A DNA stretch of 64,000 nucleotides from Lineus longissimus. Its lineage: Eukaryota; Nemertea; Pilidiophora; Heteronemertea; Lineidae. The DNA is taken from the NCBI RefSeq assembly GCF_910592395.1, contig NC_088309.1, forward strand, positions 9,736,501 through 9,800,500, read 5' to 3'. The notes beneath the pieces are model-generated. The model worked only from the letters and a program-made list of their open reading frames with translations, searched no databases and was not told the origin of the DNA. The translations under genes were made by a program, and so were the position numbers. The first letter of the stretch is position 1. Every line of letters begins with the position of its first letter. Of this stretch, positions 22,701 through 36,100 are shown in pieces.

Positions 22701-24564
22701 CTCGTCTTTAAGATGATAATAATGCAGTTAAATCATGCCAATTTAAAGATATTATGAAGTTGCTCGAGCTAACTGCATCCAGTCCTGAATACATGTATAT
22801 AGATACAGCCACAAAGACCGCTCGTAAAATGGGATTGAATTTTAATAAGCTAACCTTATGTTGATCTATATATATACACTGTAACCTGATCGGGCCATTA
22901 TGTTAAGGTCACCATCGCTAAATTGTGCGGCGATATTTAAATTTAAACTAATAACAATTCGGGGTGTGTGGATAAGCCAACTAAGTTGACAGCGGTATAT
23001 TTGTACGTGTTATGATAAAAATGCTGCCTCTTGGTGTTATTTTTACATTGGATTTCAAAACAACAGTAAACAATTATTACCGTGGAGGTGGTTGTTTTGC
23101 TGTACTCATGGTAATATGGGAATGTTTTTGTCGTCTCCATAATAATAGCGAGCAGAATCATTCGAGAGAATTCTGATGGGTGGTAATAGAAAAGGGGGAA
23201 GCAGTGTGAAAAATCTGTCGATGTGCTTAAAAACACTTTTTTACTCAGTTTTCTTCCTCCATGGTCCAATCTACATAAACGCGCTGTCGTCTCTCGTCAA
23301 GAACACATCAGACTTGCTTCTACCAAAACATGACGATGAAATTAGTTAGCTGAAGCCCGCCAACCACAATAATAGTCAGACACCCACGTTGGAAAGGTCA
23401 AGTAATGATCCCAAACGAAATCCGTCCCTGACGAAATAGTCGCGCAGCCTTATTTTGTCGCCAAGAAATAAGTGGCTTATTTTCAATATTGTCATGGCGA
23501 CGCGTGTGGCTTGATGATATTTCCCAGAAAATGAAATATTGTCTTACAGATTCGATTATGTCATTAACTGTTCCCTATACCTAATCAGTAAAGGAAGTAG
23601 TCAATATGGGAGGAGGTAGATAGATAACTCAGGTTGCGGGTGCGTTGTTGTGGGTTATTTTTCGCGACAGAAGCAAAAGATGCCCGCGCCAAGTGCAGGG
23701 TTTGCCAGAGTGCGTTTGCAGTGAATAGGGCCGTTTACGCTCCCCAACCGATCGCGACCGATCCGGATCGGTCTGATCCCCTCGTTCTCCAATACGTCTG
23801 ATCCGGAAAATGTCACTTTGTTTTCATACGGTAAACAAACGTCTTTTCTTGCTTTGGACGTAGACAGCTTGATTTCTCCAAGCTTTGGATTACGAATTAG
23901 TGCGCATTATATTGTTATTTTGGAAATATCATTGAGGTAGACTGAATAATGTTGCAATGGCATGACCTATATGGTTCACTTTGATTACGCACCACGTGTA
24001 TCTATTTATGACGTTCCGATCCCAAAACTACAACGGTTTTCTTTTGCACATGCGCGTGTTTTTCAAGAGTTTTTTGCGCATATAGAAGTTTCTTCTCTAC
24101 AGACACTTCCTCGGAGTTTCTACTTTGCAGATCGTTTTCCCAGTATGACTTGTCTTATATGAATATGTACTATTTTCACATCAATTAGTCACTTGTCTTA
24201 TGAATATTTCATTTGTGTCTTTACAGGTCGAGGCAAGGTACCAATGGTGCTCGTAGGAAACAAGTCAGACCTAAACCAGAACAGAGAGGTTGACATGGAC
24301 CGGGCGCGGCAGTTATCGGTCGACTCGCTGGAGTGTGCTCACCTCGAAACAAGCGCAAAATACGGATTGAACATCAATTCATTGTTTACAGAACTTTTAA
24401 GCGCTGCCATGCATATTGTTTCAAAGGACCATATCGGTGCGACTATCAAAAAGGGTATTATTATTCCTAGGATGAGGAGCAAACTGAAACGCCTTGCATC
24501 GGACAGTGTTGTGCACGTGGCGACATCACCGCAAGCGCGTAACCAGAAGTGCACTATTCTGTAA
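16788..24564 (+). CDS. Ras-family small GTPase, Di-Ras-like
   Basis: Three coding exons: 16788-16935, 21988-22161, 24227-24564, phases consistent, 219 residues. Binds GTP as a membrane-anchored signalling switch. Motifs: P-loop GAGGVGKT (12-19), switch I YNPTIEDCYR (34-43), DTAG (60-63), NKSD (119-122), TSAK (149-152) and a C-terminal CTIL CAAX box, whose Leu predicts geranylgeranylation. The residue after DTAG, equivalent to catalytic Gln61 of Ras, is Thr, followed by HQFPAM. Di-Ras proteins have Ser-HQFPAM there and weak GTPase activity, so this protein may also stay largely GTP-bound; that is inference. GAGGVGK, HQFPAM and SGHAFVIVYS also favour the Di-Ras/Rap side of the family. A second Met follows the first. 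The C-terminal extension (about 165-215) is longer than in Di-Ras, so orthology is not certain. Confidence 0.85.
17030..17430. repeat. Degenerate direct and inverted short repeats
   Basis: Several copies of a GGTTCTATGTGCCCC-like word (17175-17220) followed by reverse-complement-like copies (GGGACGCACATAG, ATAGAACCCCGGACG; 17320-17410). The two groups could pair as an imperfect hairpin. Confidence 0.5.
18100..18665. repeat. 64-bp minisatellite, about 9 units
   Basis: Unit contains TTGCCGTCGCTGGTCGTCAA and CCACTTGACTTTCTG. The CTTGAC landmark recurs at 18140, 18204, 18268 and 18332 (period 64) and on to about 18648, with a slightly shorter unit near 18440. Confidence 0.9.
21871..21996 (+). 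repeat. Tandem duplication of the exon 2 3' splice site
   Basis: Two related segments (21871-21914 and 21941-21996) each contain ACATCACT..TCA.ACTAAATTCT, a pyrimidine run and TTTTTGCAG|ATGGT. Only the second continues into the conserved GTPase exon; the first leads into non-homologous sequence. Confidence 0.75.
22162..24226 (+). other. Intron 2 of the Ras-like gene
   Basis: 2.07 kb, GTAAGC donor and TTTACAG acceptor. AT-rich, no repeat or ORF of note. Confidence 0.6.
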
Positions 24565-27169
24565 GAAAAATGACTTCAAAAACAACTTTTGACTTCTAAA
24601 TCGCTCACATTCCTAAGTGTCACCACTTTACACTATTGGACTAGACAACTGCTTTGGAAACTGAAAACTTTGCTGCCCAACAAAAACAACCAACGCGGAT
24701 ATTAACGTTCATTCTCAACCTCTCAATACTGCTGACATCAAAACTGTTAATGTGTAACAAAAAAGAAGATTTGAACAATTACAAGTCGTGCCATCTTTGG
24801 CGATTTTGAAGCTTTTGTCACTGTTGTTGATTGTGGCATGGGGGGGGGGGGGGCGGATTTCTTGATCAAAGTCATTCTTCTAATACCTTAATATCTAGCA
24901 GACTTTTGGGTCGTTTCTAAAATACACTCACACCAATGCAAATGAATGTGAGAGAGGGTATAAAAATATAAACCTTGTCACGATAGCGGATGTATCGTCC
25001 ATTGTATAGTGTATAAGCATAATTGTGATAAGAAAGAAATCTTCCTCCATTTGCTTGTATAACAGAAGGTCTTTTTCATAATACTCTAGTTTCACCGCTC
25101 TAAGACCGTTTCCGAATATTCAAGTTAGGCTATACGTGGTCGTTCGATGCCATTCAGCATTTTCATTTTAGATAGATAATGGGTTTGCGACGCGGCCGGC
25201 TGACCGATTTGTCCGATTGGTCATGACGTCTTGGTTGGCTTGACATTTGTGTCGACTTTGTAGTAATTAATGAAGCGGTCTTATATCGGTGAGACTAGAG
25301 TATATAGCTGCCTGATACACGGACTCAAAATTTGAACCAGGCAGTGAGACTCGGATTCGGAAAAGCAAATATCATTCGATTGCGTTTAAAGAAACACTCG
25401 GCAAGAAACGTCCTGTTTGGTACTTTCCCAAACATCATTCGCAGTCGGGTCCCACGAGGTAGATTTATATCGCATTTATGCCCAAACTCTGTTACGAATC
25501 TTCTTCATCCGCGAATCTATGTCGGATAATTGTTTTTACCACTTTGTACCGTAATCAGAAAGTGTACATTTGTATCATAATGATATGTAGCACTATTTAT
25601 CATGTATGTACATATATGACAGAAAACATTAATTGATAATTAAAATTAATATACACATGTATAAGTTAAAATATTTCTTTGTCTTCCTCTGTTTTATCCC
25701 ACATAATAATGATGATAATAATATTAATAATAACAGTTTGCTGTGGCTGCAATAGTCATAGTGACATCCTCACTGCGGCTACAATCAGTTCTTCACTTGA
25801 GTCTGGGCTAGTTAGCCTTGTCATGGGCACGTTGCCGTAGGCAATGGAGTTGTCTCGCAGTGCGTAGTTTATTCCACATGTTGTGAGGTAATTTGGCTCA
25901 ATATCTAATACGGGTGACCCACCGATTGTCGTCTCGTCCCTATCAAGCTCTCGTCCCCGCGTTGGATAAATGGTCGTCTACATCAGAAGACATGGATATC
26001 GGACGGACATCTTTGTCAGAGAGATGGTCCGTCGGAAGTCATTTGGATGTACGGCGGACACCCGCCTGGTTTCACCATGCGTCTCATCGGAATCTCGCGA
26101 CACGTGAGTGAACGCTACCTTTCGAGACTTGTTTTCCTAGCCCTGACATGACCTTTTAATAGTTCTGAGGCCACCGGAATAACGCCCAGTCTTAGTCTTT
26201 TGTTTGGTTTGAAAAGTGGTTCTGCTGATTAAAAAGAGCTCTCGACGTTGCATAACTTTGGTGATGGGGCCGAGCACGCCAACCACAACCCCAAAAAGAA
26301 ATTTCCTCCGCAGTGTGTGGATGGTTGGTCATCTCTCATACTTGGGAGTATAAATGAGGATGTACCTGACACCTGGGACTCACACTGTTGGAATGATGTT
26401 TGTCGGACGACAGACCTCATCCTGGGGTTCGACTTCCGACAGACATCGTTCTGTAGCTCGACTTCTGACATCATATCGACCGATCCCGAGTTGACGTTTG
26501 GCGTCGGGCAGCTGATGTCTATTGGCATAGTTGGAATCTGAAGGACAAATCGGCCAACCCCATCTGAAAACGTCCATAAGTTATATCATGTTATATTGAT
26601 GTCCGTCCCCCCCCCCCCCCCCCGACACACACACTGACTGCTTCTACACAGAAATGTCTGCTATTTAGGCGCCAGCATCTCCCGCCTTTGGCACCACCAA
26701 AATTAGCAGAACCGTCCCTACCTTGAGAAGGACGGGTGGATGCTTGCCTTCCAGAGGCTACGATAGCGGGCAATTGGAGCGTTTATCAGCATAGAAAGCT
26801 CGACCAAGTATATGCCACCAATGTATAAACAATTTTAGAATGATATTTGAAAACAGTTTTCTTCCGACACTAGAATACCCTCTTGTGTCGTTGTTTCAAT
26901 GAGACGAATGGTGGTGGATTTATTCATAGTGCTGATCTTCAATGATTCAAGTTTTGAAACAATGATAATCATCCTGTTTGTAATCATACCTGGTTCTTAA
27001 AAAAAGTTCGCGTCTTTATGCAGTTTTTAGTAGCATTTTTCGTTCTTTTCATCAATAGGCCTCGATCCACGCGAAATTCAAATTTTCGCGCCAATTAATT
27101 CCGCGTTCGGGAAACCGAACGAACCAACCGAACACCCGAACTGGCAATGGTATCACGTGATTAGTCAAG
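24565..27169. other. Intergenic region between the Ras-like gene and SNX2
   Basis: 3' flank of the Ras-like gene, then probable SNX2 promoter (CAAGATGGCGG at its start codon). Contains a G run near 24840, an ATAATAATA microsatellite near 25705-25730 and a C run near 26607-26623. No further gene recognised. Confidence 0.4.
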
Positions 27170-30100
27170 ATGGCGGACCGAGAACCACCCCCGTTATTCG
27201 GTGATGACGACGAAAATCCAGATATTTTCGCCTCTGCATCACAGGTACAACAAAATAAAGAAGACCAATGACAAAATTGATTAAATATCTTCATATTGTG
27301 TTAATTTCAATGCATTATTTGCATTAGTTCGTTCGCACGACGCACCAGCATATCCCAGTTCTGAAGCAGGTTGTTAATGTTGGTTTAAACACTATAGTGA
27401 TGCGCATGCACTGCACTATAGTGGAGCTATTACCACTATAGTATTACTAGTGCAACTGTAGTGTTGTAATGTAACCTGTTCGATGATGACCTGACGTAAT
27501 AGGTTATCATTATGATTAGACATTATCACTTGCAGTTGCACTGCCTGCACCGACCCTTGGCCTTGGCCTTGCTTTAGCCTTTTATACTAGTTTTGTCTTG
27601 TGTCAGTAGTATAGTCACTGTACTGTATGGTCCATGGAATGGATGATCTATCCAGATGATTATCCATATAGGAGCTGCAGAGAGGTGACAAAAAGAAATT
27701 CACTCAATATTTTTGGCGGTTTGCTTTGTGACTAATTCTTGACTTCTTGCATCTGTTTTCCTCACAGTCTCCTCCTAAAGATGACCCAGTAAAAGACCAG
27801 GATGATGATCAGGAGGATCTATTTGCAGGTAACATCTCACTTGTGCTACTGTAAAGTCCAGCAATAAATCTTTGTCAAGTGGCCATGTCAATATATCATT
27901 AGCAGAATATATTGTAAGTGCATGGATGGACCATGAAATAACGTGTCAAGTATTTCCCCTCGAAAGCTGTTGGCACCACAGGAAAGACATGTGCCAATCA
28001 ATACGTCTGCCAGTGCCATCTTTCTGGGCCTCCCAATAAATGCTACTTATTGTCAGGTAAGGTGATACTGAAGTATACTGATTTTCAGAGACATTCCTTG
28101 ACCAAGGCCAATGGCTGTAATTGTTGCAGAACATTTGAAACATTTCATTTACTATTCTAAATAGATGCTGGTACTGAGATATCTTTAGATGACGACAGCC
28201 AGAAGGAAAAAGCCCCTGAACAACATCTGTCTGAGCCCGACCCGGAAGATGAAGACATCATGACAACTCCTCAAGAAGAAGCACCAAAGATGGGTGTATC
28301 TGAAGCCTCTACATCTGGTGGTGTATCCAAGACTTCAGTTCGAGAAGAAAAAGCTAAAGACATTGATGAAGATGATGAAGAGTATGATGATTTTACTTTG
28401 AGCGTCTCTATATCCGATCCAATCAAAGTTGGAGATGGCATGGGTGCTTATATGACCTACAAAGTCACCACAATGGTAGGTTTATTTCATTGAACTGCAA
28501 CAACCCCTTGGCTGGATGAGCCCAAGTGCCATGGGCCATCCTCATTTCTAAGACACTAAAATTACATGACCGAGCAGATATTAAATCTGTCTAAACCTTG
28601 GGAGGGTTTGTAGTTATTTTCAATACTATTGCATACTGTCTCGTCTAGTCATGAACTGTGTTTAGTGGAAACTTTTCTTTGGAAGTCCTCCTTTCTAATT
28701 TAACCCTATAACACCTAGAGCCATTGCCAGCGCAAGTGCTTATTCCACTAGGCCCCGACGTGATTTTACCCGGAAATCACATTTTTTGCGACGGGTCCAG
28801 TTTTTTACAAAATGACATAGGTGAACTTCCAAATAATGTATTACAAGTCCCGTTTATTTAAAAGAAGATGAAATTCCCTATTAGATAGGGTACATCCAAA
28901 TCGGAATCAAACAAACGATCCATTTCAGCAATTCAAATGTCCAACCTGAATTTACTGGCTTGAAGAGAAACAAAAACTTAATCGTCAAATATCTCAAAAA
29001 CTTCTACAGCAACCACCATTGTTCATCCGGGCATTTGAAAGCTTAAGTTTCATAGATTAATAATAGGCGGCGCTCTGAAGGAGATCGGAAGCTAAGCGCG
29101 CGAAATTTGAATATGGGTGTGCGGGCGTCATAGGGCGCCTCCAGGGGGATCGGCGGCGGGCGTCATAGGGCGCCTCCAGGTGTTATAGGGTTAATCAAAC
29201 TTTATGCCCCATTTTTTTCTTGCAGACAACCATTCCAGCTTTCAAGAAACCGGAAACATCTGTGATGAGAAGATTCAGTGATTTCCTTGGCTTGCATGAG
29301 AAGCTATGTGAAACTTACGCTCACCAGGGTCGAATTATTCCACCAGCGCCAGAGAAAAGTGTAATAGGTGAGTATGAATTGCTCTGAGCAGCATCACATT
29401 CAAGTGTTTGAGTACTTCCATCACTCCACGCAGCTATTTTTGAAAACAAAGCCAATCCAACTCAAGCTTGGTGCAGTGGTATCAGTCAGGCTGGGCTAAT
29501 TGAAGATAGCATTATAACTAGTAACACTGGCTACGATTTTTTGCTGCTTATGCTCAGTTTTGATATTGATTTCTTGCCAATGATAATGAACTCCTAGTTA
29601 AGATCATTGCTTTCATTTCCAGGAATGACTAAAATAAAAATGTCCAAAGAAGAAGCTAGCTCAGCAGATTTTGTTGAAAGGAGGCGGGCAGCTCTAGAAA
29701 GGTGAGAATATTTATCAGTGCAGATTTTTGCTGAAAATACACAGAAGATGTTTCCCTTAGCTACAAAGTCCATAGCCCTTGTCATTACCATACTGACATT
29801 TATTCACTGATTTCGTTTCGTGTTCTCCTACATTTTGATCTTATATTCCAGATATGTCAACAGAACGGCCACTCACCCTATCCTCCGAAACGACCCCACT
29901 TTCCGTGAATTCCTAGAGCAAGAGGGCGATCTACCCAGGTCGACGAGTACCTCTGCTCTTAGTGGCGCCGGTGTTCTGAGATTATTCAACAAAATGGGCG
30001 ACGCTGTCGGAAAGATGACATTCAAGATGGACGAGACCGATCAGGTCAGTATCGTTTTTGCAGTGGTGTTCGTAGCTGGTATCAATTTAGACAAAGGCTG

Positions 30101-33100
30101 CAGCTTGCTTAGAGTTTCACTAGTTTGCTCCTGGTTGCTAGTATAGCCAGTCCGATGAATGGTAGGTCACATTGCACAGAATAATCAAAGTAGGAGTAAT
30201 GACTCATATGGCATACAGCCCGACGAGATCGTCATATCATTTTGGAGTTTGAAAAATCTTAAACTCTGAAGTCTTCTTCCACTTTTTGATCACTAGACAG
30301 TCACTCCTGATGACAAAGTGTCGGAGCTGTAGCCAATGGTACAGGTGTTATGTTGCAGGGAGGACAGGTCTATTGACCAGTCCTTTGTTTCTTTTATTTG
30401 TTATGTCGGACTTGGAATGACACATACTAATGCAGCCTAAGGTGGACATTTTCCTGGCCGAGTTGAATAACAAAGAAGCTGGTCAAAGACTCTTTCCTCC
30501 TGTAATACAACAAGTACCCCATTGGCCACTGTGTTCTTTGCCTCTATATAACTGGCTATGTAGGCCTTTAGGTCAGATCTCCTCTCAGACAGTCTCAAAT
30601 CTTGAACATCTTCCCAGGATGTGCCCCACGGTCATGAGTCCATTGTGCATGTGCAGATGTCACTCTAATTAAGAATTCATCGAACATATCATATCATGTT
30701 GAAGTCTGTTGTGGCCTGTGCAGAGACTGAATAACGTTGTATTGAAATCCAATGTCATCGACATAATGTAATACTACTTGGTCTCTCAACGGCGGTCCCT
30801 TTACTTGTGGTCATGGCTGTCAATGATTTGACAATAGTAATCAGTCAATTGCTTGCTTCTTTATGTGCTTAAAGGTATATGGGTTTGAAATTAGCTAGGG
30901 AGACCTATCGACTTGTTGATAGTTTATATATAGTAGTGATGTGCAAAAGTTGGATCAGATGATAGAAAAGGGTAAAATCAGACTGCACAGGGTTCTACAT
31001 TTCGACTGTGGTATTGGCGGTGATATTAAAGCCTAAACTCAAGACAGACTTGGTGACAGGTACACTTTATTAGAGCATACTGATGTTCTGTGTCCTGTCT
31101 AATGTTTGGTAGACTATACTTTACATCAACTCAACCCCAAGTTGTAGTTAAGAGGGTTTGTCATTGGAGGATGTTGATGTTGTACATGGGCTCTTGTGCA
31201 AAAACCGCATCAAGTAAAAAGCAAGCTGACTGCTTGTGATAAAAGAACTTTTATCAACCTAAAACACCAAGCTGATGAATCGTTTTGGATCAAGCTGACA
31301 AGCATTGCACAAGTTACATGTACAAGTAGTTTTTGCACAAAGGCTCAAAGCAACTTGAATATTTCCGTTTCTAGAGACCTGTTGTTGTGTTTGATGTGTG
31401 TCCCCTTTTTCTTCTCTTACATGTACCAGCTGAACTATGGTTTATACCTACACTCTTATTTTTGTATTCCATTGCCTTCTCTCTCCCCTACTGAACAGTG
31501 GGACTATGACTTTGAGGTAATCATGCAATTTTTCCATTTATCAAGTTGTTCATTTTCATTATCGTACAATTTGTGAATGTATCCTGTAGATTGTCTCAAT
31601 AACAACATAAGCTGAAGGTGCTGGCTTTCAATTAAAATTTTTTCACGACCGGTATAGATCGATTGTTGAAATCTTTTTTGTCAGGGCAGCAGTCGTTCTT
31701 ACCCAGAAGCATGAGAGTCTGGCAACATATCTCTAACCGTGAAAATAAAGTTTTGTGATTTCTAATGCAGTAGTTCAAACTGTCTCTAGTTTCCATCTGC
31801 CTGAAGTGGATAAGTAACATTGAATTTACCGACTTACTGTCAATTAGAGTTTTATAGTGTCAGGAATTCAGAGTCTGAAAGAAGTCATTCAGTCCCCCTG
31901 TCCATATATGGTCACCCCTCATAAGCCTGGTGGATGCTCTGACAGATTGTTCTGCAATTGATTGTAGTGGGGATGCTAAAACTGATCATGCCCTCTGGTG
32001 GATGACTTACAACATAAGCAACCCCATCACAGCCTTGCCGTCATCTGAAATCAAGTCATTTCCAGGCTTATTCACAACAAAATCACTCACGTCTCTCTGA
32101 TTGTTGTAAGCAAATGCAATCTCAGCTGGCACCTTCAGTTTGTTTAGATTTTGTTGGATATGCCAATTGGTTCCATTTATTGGTGTACGTGTTCTGTTTG
32201 CGAAAGAAGCCATTTTGACACAAAGAAGGACATTTGAAGTACTCTTTAATACTATGGGAATGTGTGGAATAATCATTAATGAGATACCAACACTTGTTTA
32301 CCAGAAGATGTTCTAGAGTGTCATCCGTGATGTTGACATAGGTGATTGTTGGTGATTGTCGGACCTAGAATGGAGCTGGTTGGATGAAATTCTGCTCATA
32401 TAGCGAGGGCCATTATTGTGGTCTTGATATCAAACATGATAAGAGAGCATGTGTGTTGTTGAACAACATATTTTTCGTTAATTTTTCAGCTCTATTTCTG
32501 AGTGTGCATCTGTTTTTATAGTGAGCTTATAGTGATAAGAAAAGAAGATAATTCGTTATCAGTTTATTTTTTGTGTGATTTAGTGCATTATACAGAGTGT
32601 GACTGTGAATGTAGATGCAATACAAATGTATGTAGAAATTAAACTAGCAGAATAGTGCATCAACTTTTTATTTTGGCAGACCAACTAATTTCATCATGTA
32701 TAATATATCTTGTGAGAAAGTAGCATGATTCAAAAACTTGAAAGTGAGTAAATAGTTTAATTCTTGCCAGTTTAACATGTTGTAATTTAAATTTTCTGGC
32801 TAGCACAACAATGCTCTACTGCACCTGCCAGTTTCATGTCTTTGCTTGCATCATTTCAAGTAAACCATATATGGGAGTAAGACTTCATATCTAATTTTAG
32901 TCTTGAAACTGAAACTGTTGATAGTTTTCTCTCTTTCAAGTGTATTTTTTGGTTATTGTTTCTCAGTCTGTTTATTTTCAAAGTCATTTGTAATATTGTA
33001 ATAATGTCTTTCATTTTAAAAATTTCTGTATGAGCTCAGTGATCAAGTTTGAATTTTTTTGGGCAAGTGATGTCAAAAATCCTATCATTGCAGCGATTTT

Positions 33101-36100
33101 ATTGGAAATAATGTCATGATAGATGATGATAAATGGTTAATAGGAGTCCTGTGACAAAAATAGTATTTAAATCCGATGTTAGTATCTCCCAAAAAGTATG
33201 AATACGTCTCTGAATTGGTCCCAAATTGCTGATTTATAATTGTAGCGATTTGGGGCTAGAGGTTAAAAGTACTTTTCTGGTGTATCATACTGTGAGCTGT
33301 TGGCAAATATGCTGTGGGGAGAAGTCTGCCCAGCCTACACTAATGCATGATTCCATTCTTGTTAGAGGGCTTCATTCCATTAGGGTGTGCTACATGTAAT
33401 TGACTGTTGTCTACTTAGACGTTTGAAAAATATCGTTTGAATGATTTCCGCACATGACACAGAGATTTGAGACGAGCTGTCGAAAAACGGGTACCCAGTA
33501 ATGGGATATTTCACTCTGAGCTAATAAGTTACTCATGCTTGTATGAGACCCAGTAAGGGACAACCTCAAGACAAAATGTTGGCATTGAAGTGACTAATGC
33601 CAAAAGTACGAAACCTGATGGCAAATTTGAAGGCCCATTTGTGATTAGGAATCAACAAATCAAAATTGAGGCCAAAGGTCTTTGAAGAGAGTGGGTTCTG
33701 CAAGAAACTTAAAGAATCTGTGTTTTTTTCCCCACGTGAGACATGCTTTTTGAGATGCTCATTTGCGACAGGTGCAACTGAGATTGATAGTAGTTTTTAT
33801 CTAGTTGCTGCACAGTGTTGATCAGAAATATGACACCCATTTACCTATAAAAAAATTTCAACATGATCCCCTGGTGATGTCTGTAGTAATGCAATTAGTA
33901 GAATTGAACTGCAGTGTTTTTCATTACCGTAGTCACAGTGAGCATGACTAACCCAGAAACCTCTGAGCGGATTTTAGCTCAGGTTCTGATTTTGGCTGGC
34001 CAACCCGCAAAAGATGCTGCACGAAGGCTGCAAGTGCCATTTACATGGTGTGAGGCCACAAGATTGTTTGTTGTATTATGTCATACCAAAAATTTATATA
34101 TTTCTGATCATACCAACCTCTTTTTTGGATGGATGGGTCATTTTCTCATGTGCTTGGCTGTCGGCAGCTCGAAGACGTCTTTCTTGGGTTATGCATGACA
34201 TCGACGTCTGCCTGTCTTTGGTGCTAAGAAGTTTCCTCCTTGAACGGTCTACAAATGTGGCAATACTTCAGCGCAGAAATTTGCTCTGTTGTGATTTATC
34301 GTGCTGGTGTCTCACAAGTAAACTGTATTTCCAACAATCTTAAATACAATCTACTGACCTTTTAAGATAATTTCCCATTTTATCATTATCATTGTATTGT
34401 CATGCCAAAAGACAGATATCCATCCATAAAAATTAACCCTGCCCTACCCTTTACTCTTGAAAACTGGTTGACTAGAAATGTTTGGTTGAAATAAACGCGT
34501 TTTCTCTTGACTTGTGCTCATGGTCCTTTCTCATTGGTATTTTTCAGTGGTTTGAAGAAAAACAGACACATTTTGAAAATCTTGACCTCCAGCTGCGGAA
34601 GTTGCACACCAGTGTGGAGACCATTGTCAGTTTCAGGAAAGGTGTGTATAAAAAGGTTTGAAATAATGTGATTATTGGCAGCTAAGCTAGTTATTTCACT
34701 GCCATGAAAAACCGTTACCAACCGATTGTCAAGAAGGTTGCCCAGCCTATACAGCACTGAAGGGATTTCGGCCACTTCCATGACATTGGGGAGACAAGGG
34801 GCAGGGCAATCTCTTCTCCCTTAATAGGCCTAACTTGGTCATAAATCAACCTTTTTGATTGTGTTTCAGAGCTGGGTGTTAGTACTGCCACATTCGCTAA
34901 AAGTTGCGCGATGCTCGCCAACTCTGAGGAGCATACTGCCTTATCGCGCGCTCTGTCACAACTTGCGGAGATCGAGGAGAAAATTGAACAACTTCACTCC
35001 GATCAGGCGGATACCGACTTCTTTGTCCTGGCCGAGATGCTGAAGGATTATATTTCACTTATCGGGGCTGTCAAGGTAGGTCGAGACTGACTACAAGGTA
35101 GAAAGCACTTGAGATTTCACTATGCAGTATTAAAATGCTTTGCTGACCTCTAAACCTAGTTGACTATGTAAAGGCAGGCCTCAGCGAGTTCTGTTGTGGG
35201 GAGACTCCTGGTAGAACATGTAATTGTGTTCGCCCTAGTCCTACTTAGATAAAGGTGGTCTCCTGGTAATATTATTCTCTCGACTCTGAATTTCTCAACT
35301 GAACTTTGGAATTTTCTGAACTTTTTCTGAAAAATTTTCTGAAAAATTCTGAAATTTCTGAACACGCCTGTGGTTATGTCCTTATTTAGGAAACGTTTGC
35401 TGAACGCGTCAAGATGTACAAGACATGGAAGGATGCAGAGGCAATGTTGACGAAGAAGAGGGAGGTTAAAGTCCGACTGGAACTTAGTGGAAAGACTGAC
35501 AAGATTGCCCAAGCTAGTAATGAAATCACTGAGGTACAACTTTACTCTTTGCCTTGCATGTATATCTTGTATCTGGTGATGTGTTATTGTTAAGCTGATT
35601 AATGCCATTGAACAAATGAGGAATAAGTCTAAGACTAGACTAGAGACAGCCTCACAGAGATTTCTGTTTGTTATATTTGGCATTAAGTGTCAAGGATTTG
35701 AGCATGGTGCCATCTGCACACCACTTTTGATACTACAATTACAGTCTTCTGCCAAGTAGTTTGGGTATCTTTTTTCCTGGCATTCGTAGTGGAGGTCCAG
35801 TAATCATTGCTTGCTTATCTAATTACTGTGCCTTGGTACCTCTGATGAGTCCTATGTCAGGAGCAGTTGTTGAAAAGTGCTTCATGGTAGACCTAGAGCC
35901 ATACCAATCGCCATAGAGCTTCCATAGTAACAGCTCAATTCATGAACGATGACTTTCTTTTACTGTATCTTGCACTGGTAGGTCATGTTTTATTTTCTGC
36001 ATTTCAGTGGGAAGGCAAGGTCGAAAGGGGCCAGGAAGATTTTGAGAAAATCTCCGAGACAATTAGGAAAGAAGTTTCACGATTTGATAAACGCCGAGTA

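Noticed and set aside
22425-23269. Minus-strand ORFs of 64 and 108 codons in Ras-like intron 2
   Set aside because: No recognisable domain or splice context; length expected by chance.
35156-35683. 175-codon minus-strand ORF across SNX2 exon 9
   Set aside because: Overlaps a conserved exon on the opposite strand and has no recognisable domain.
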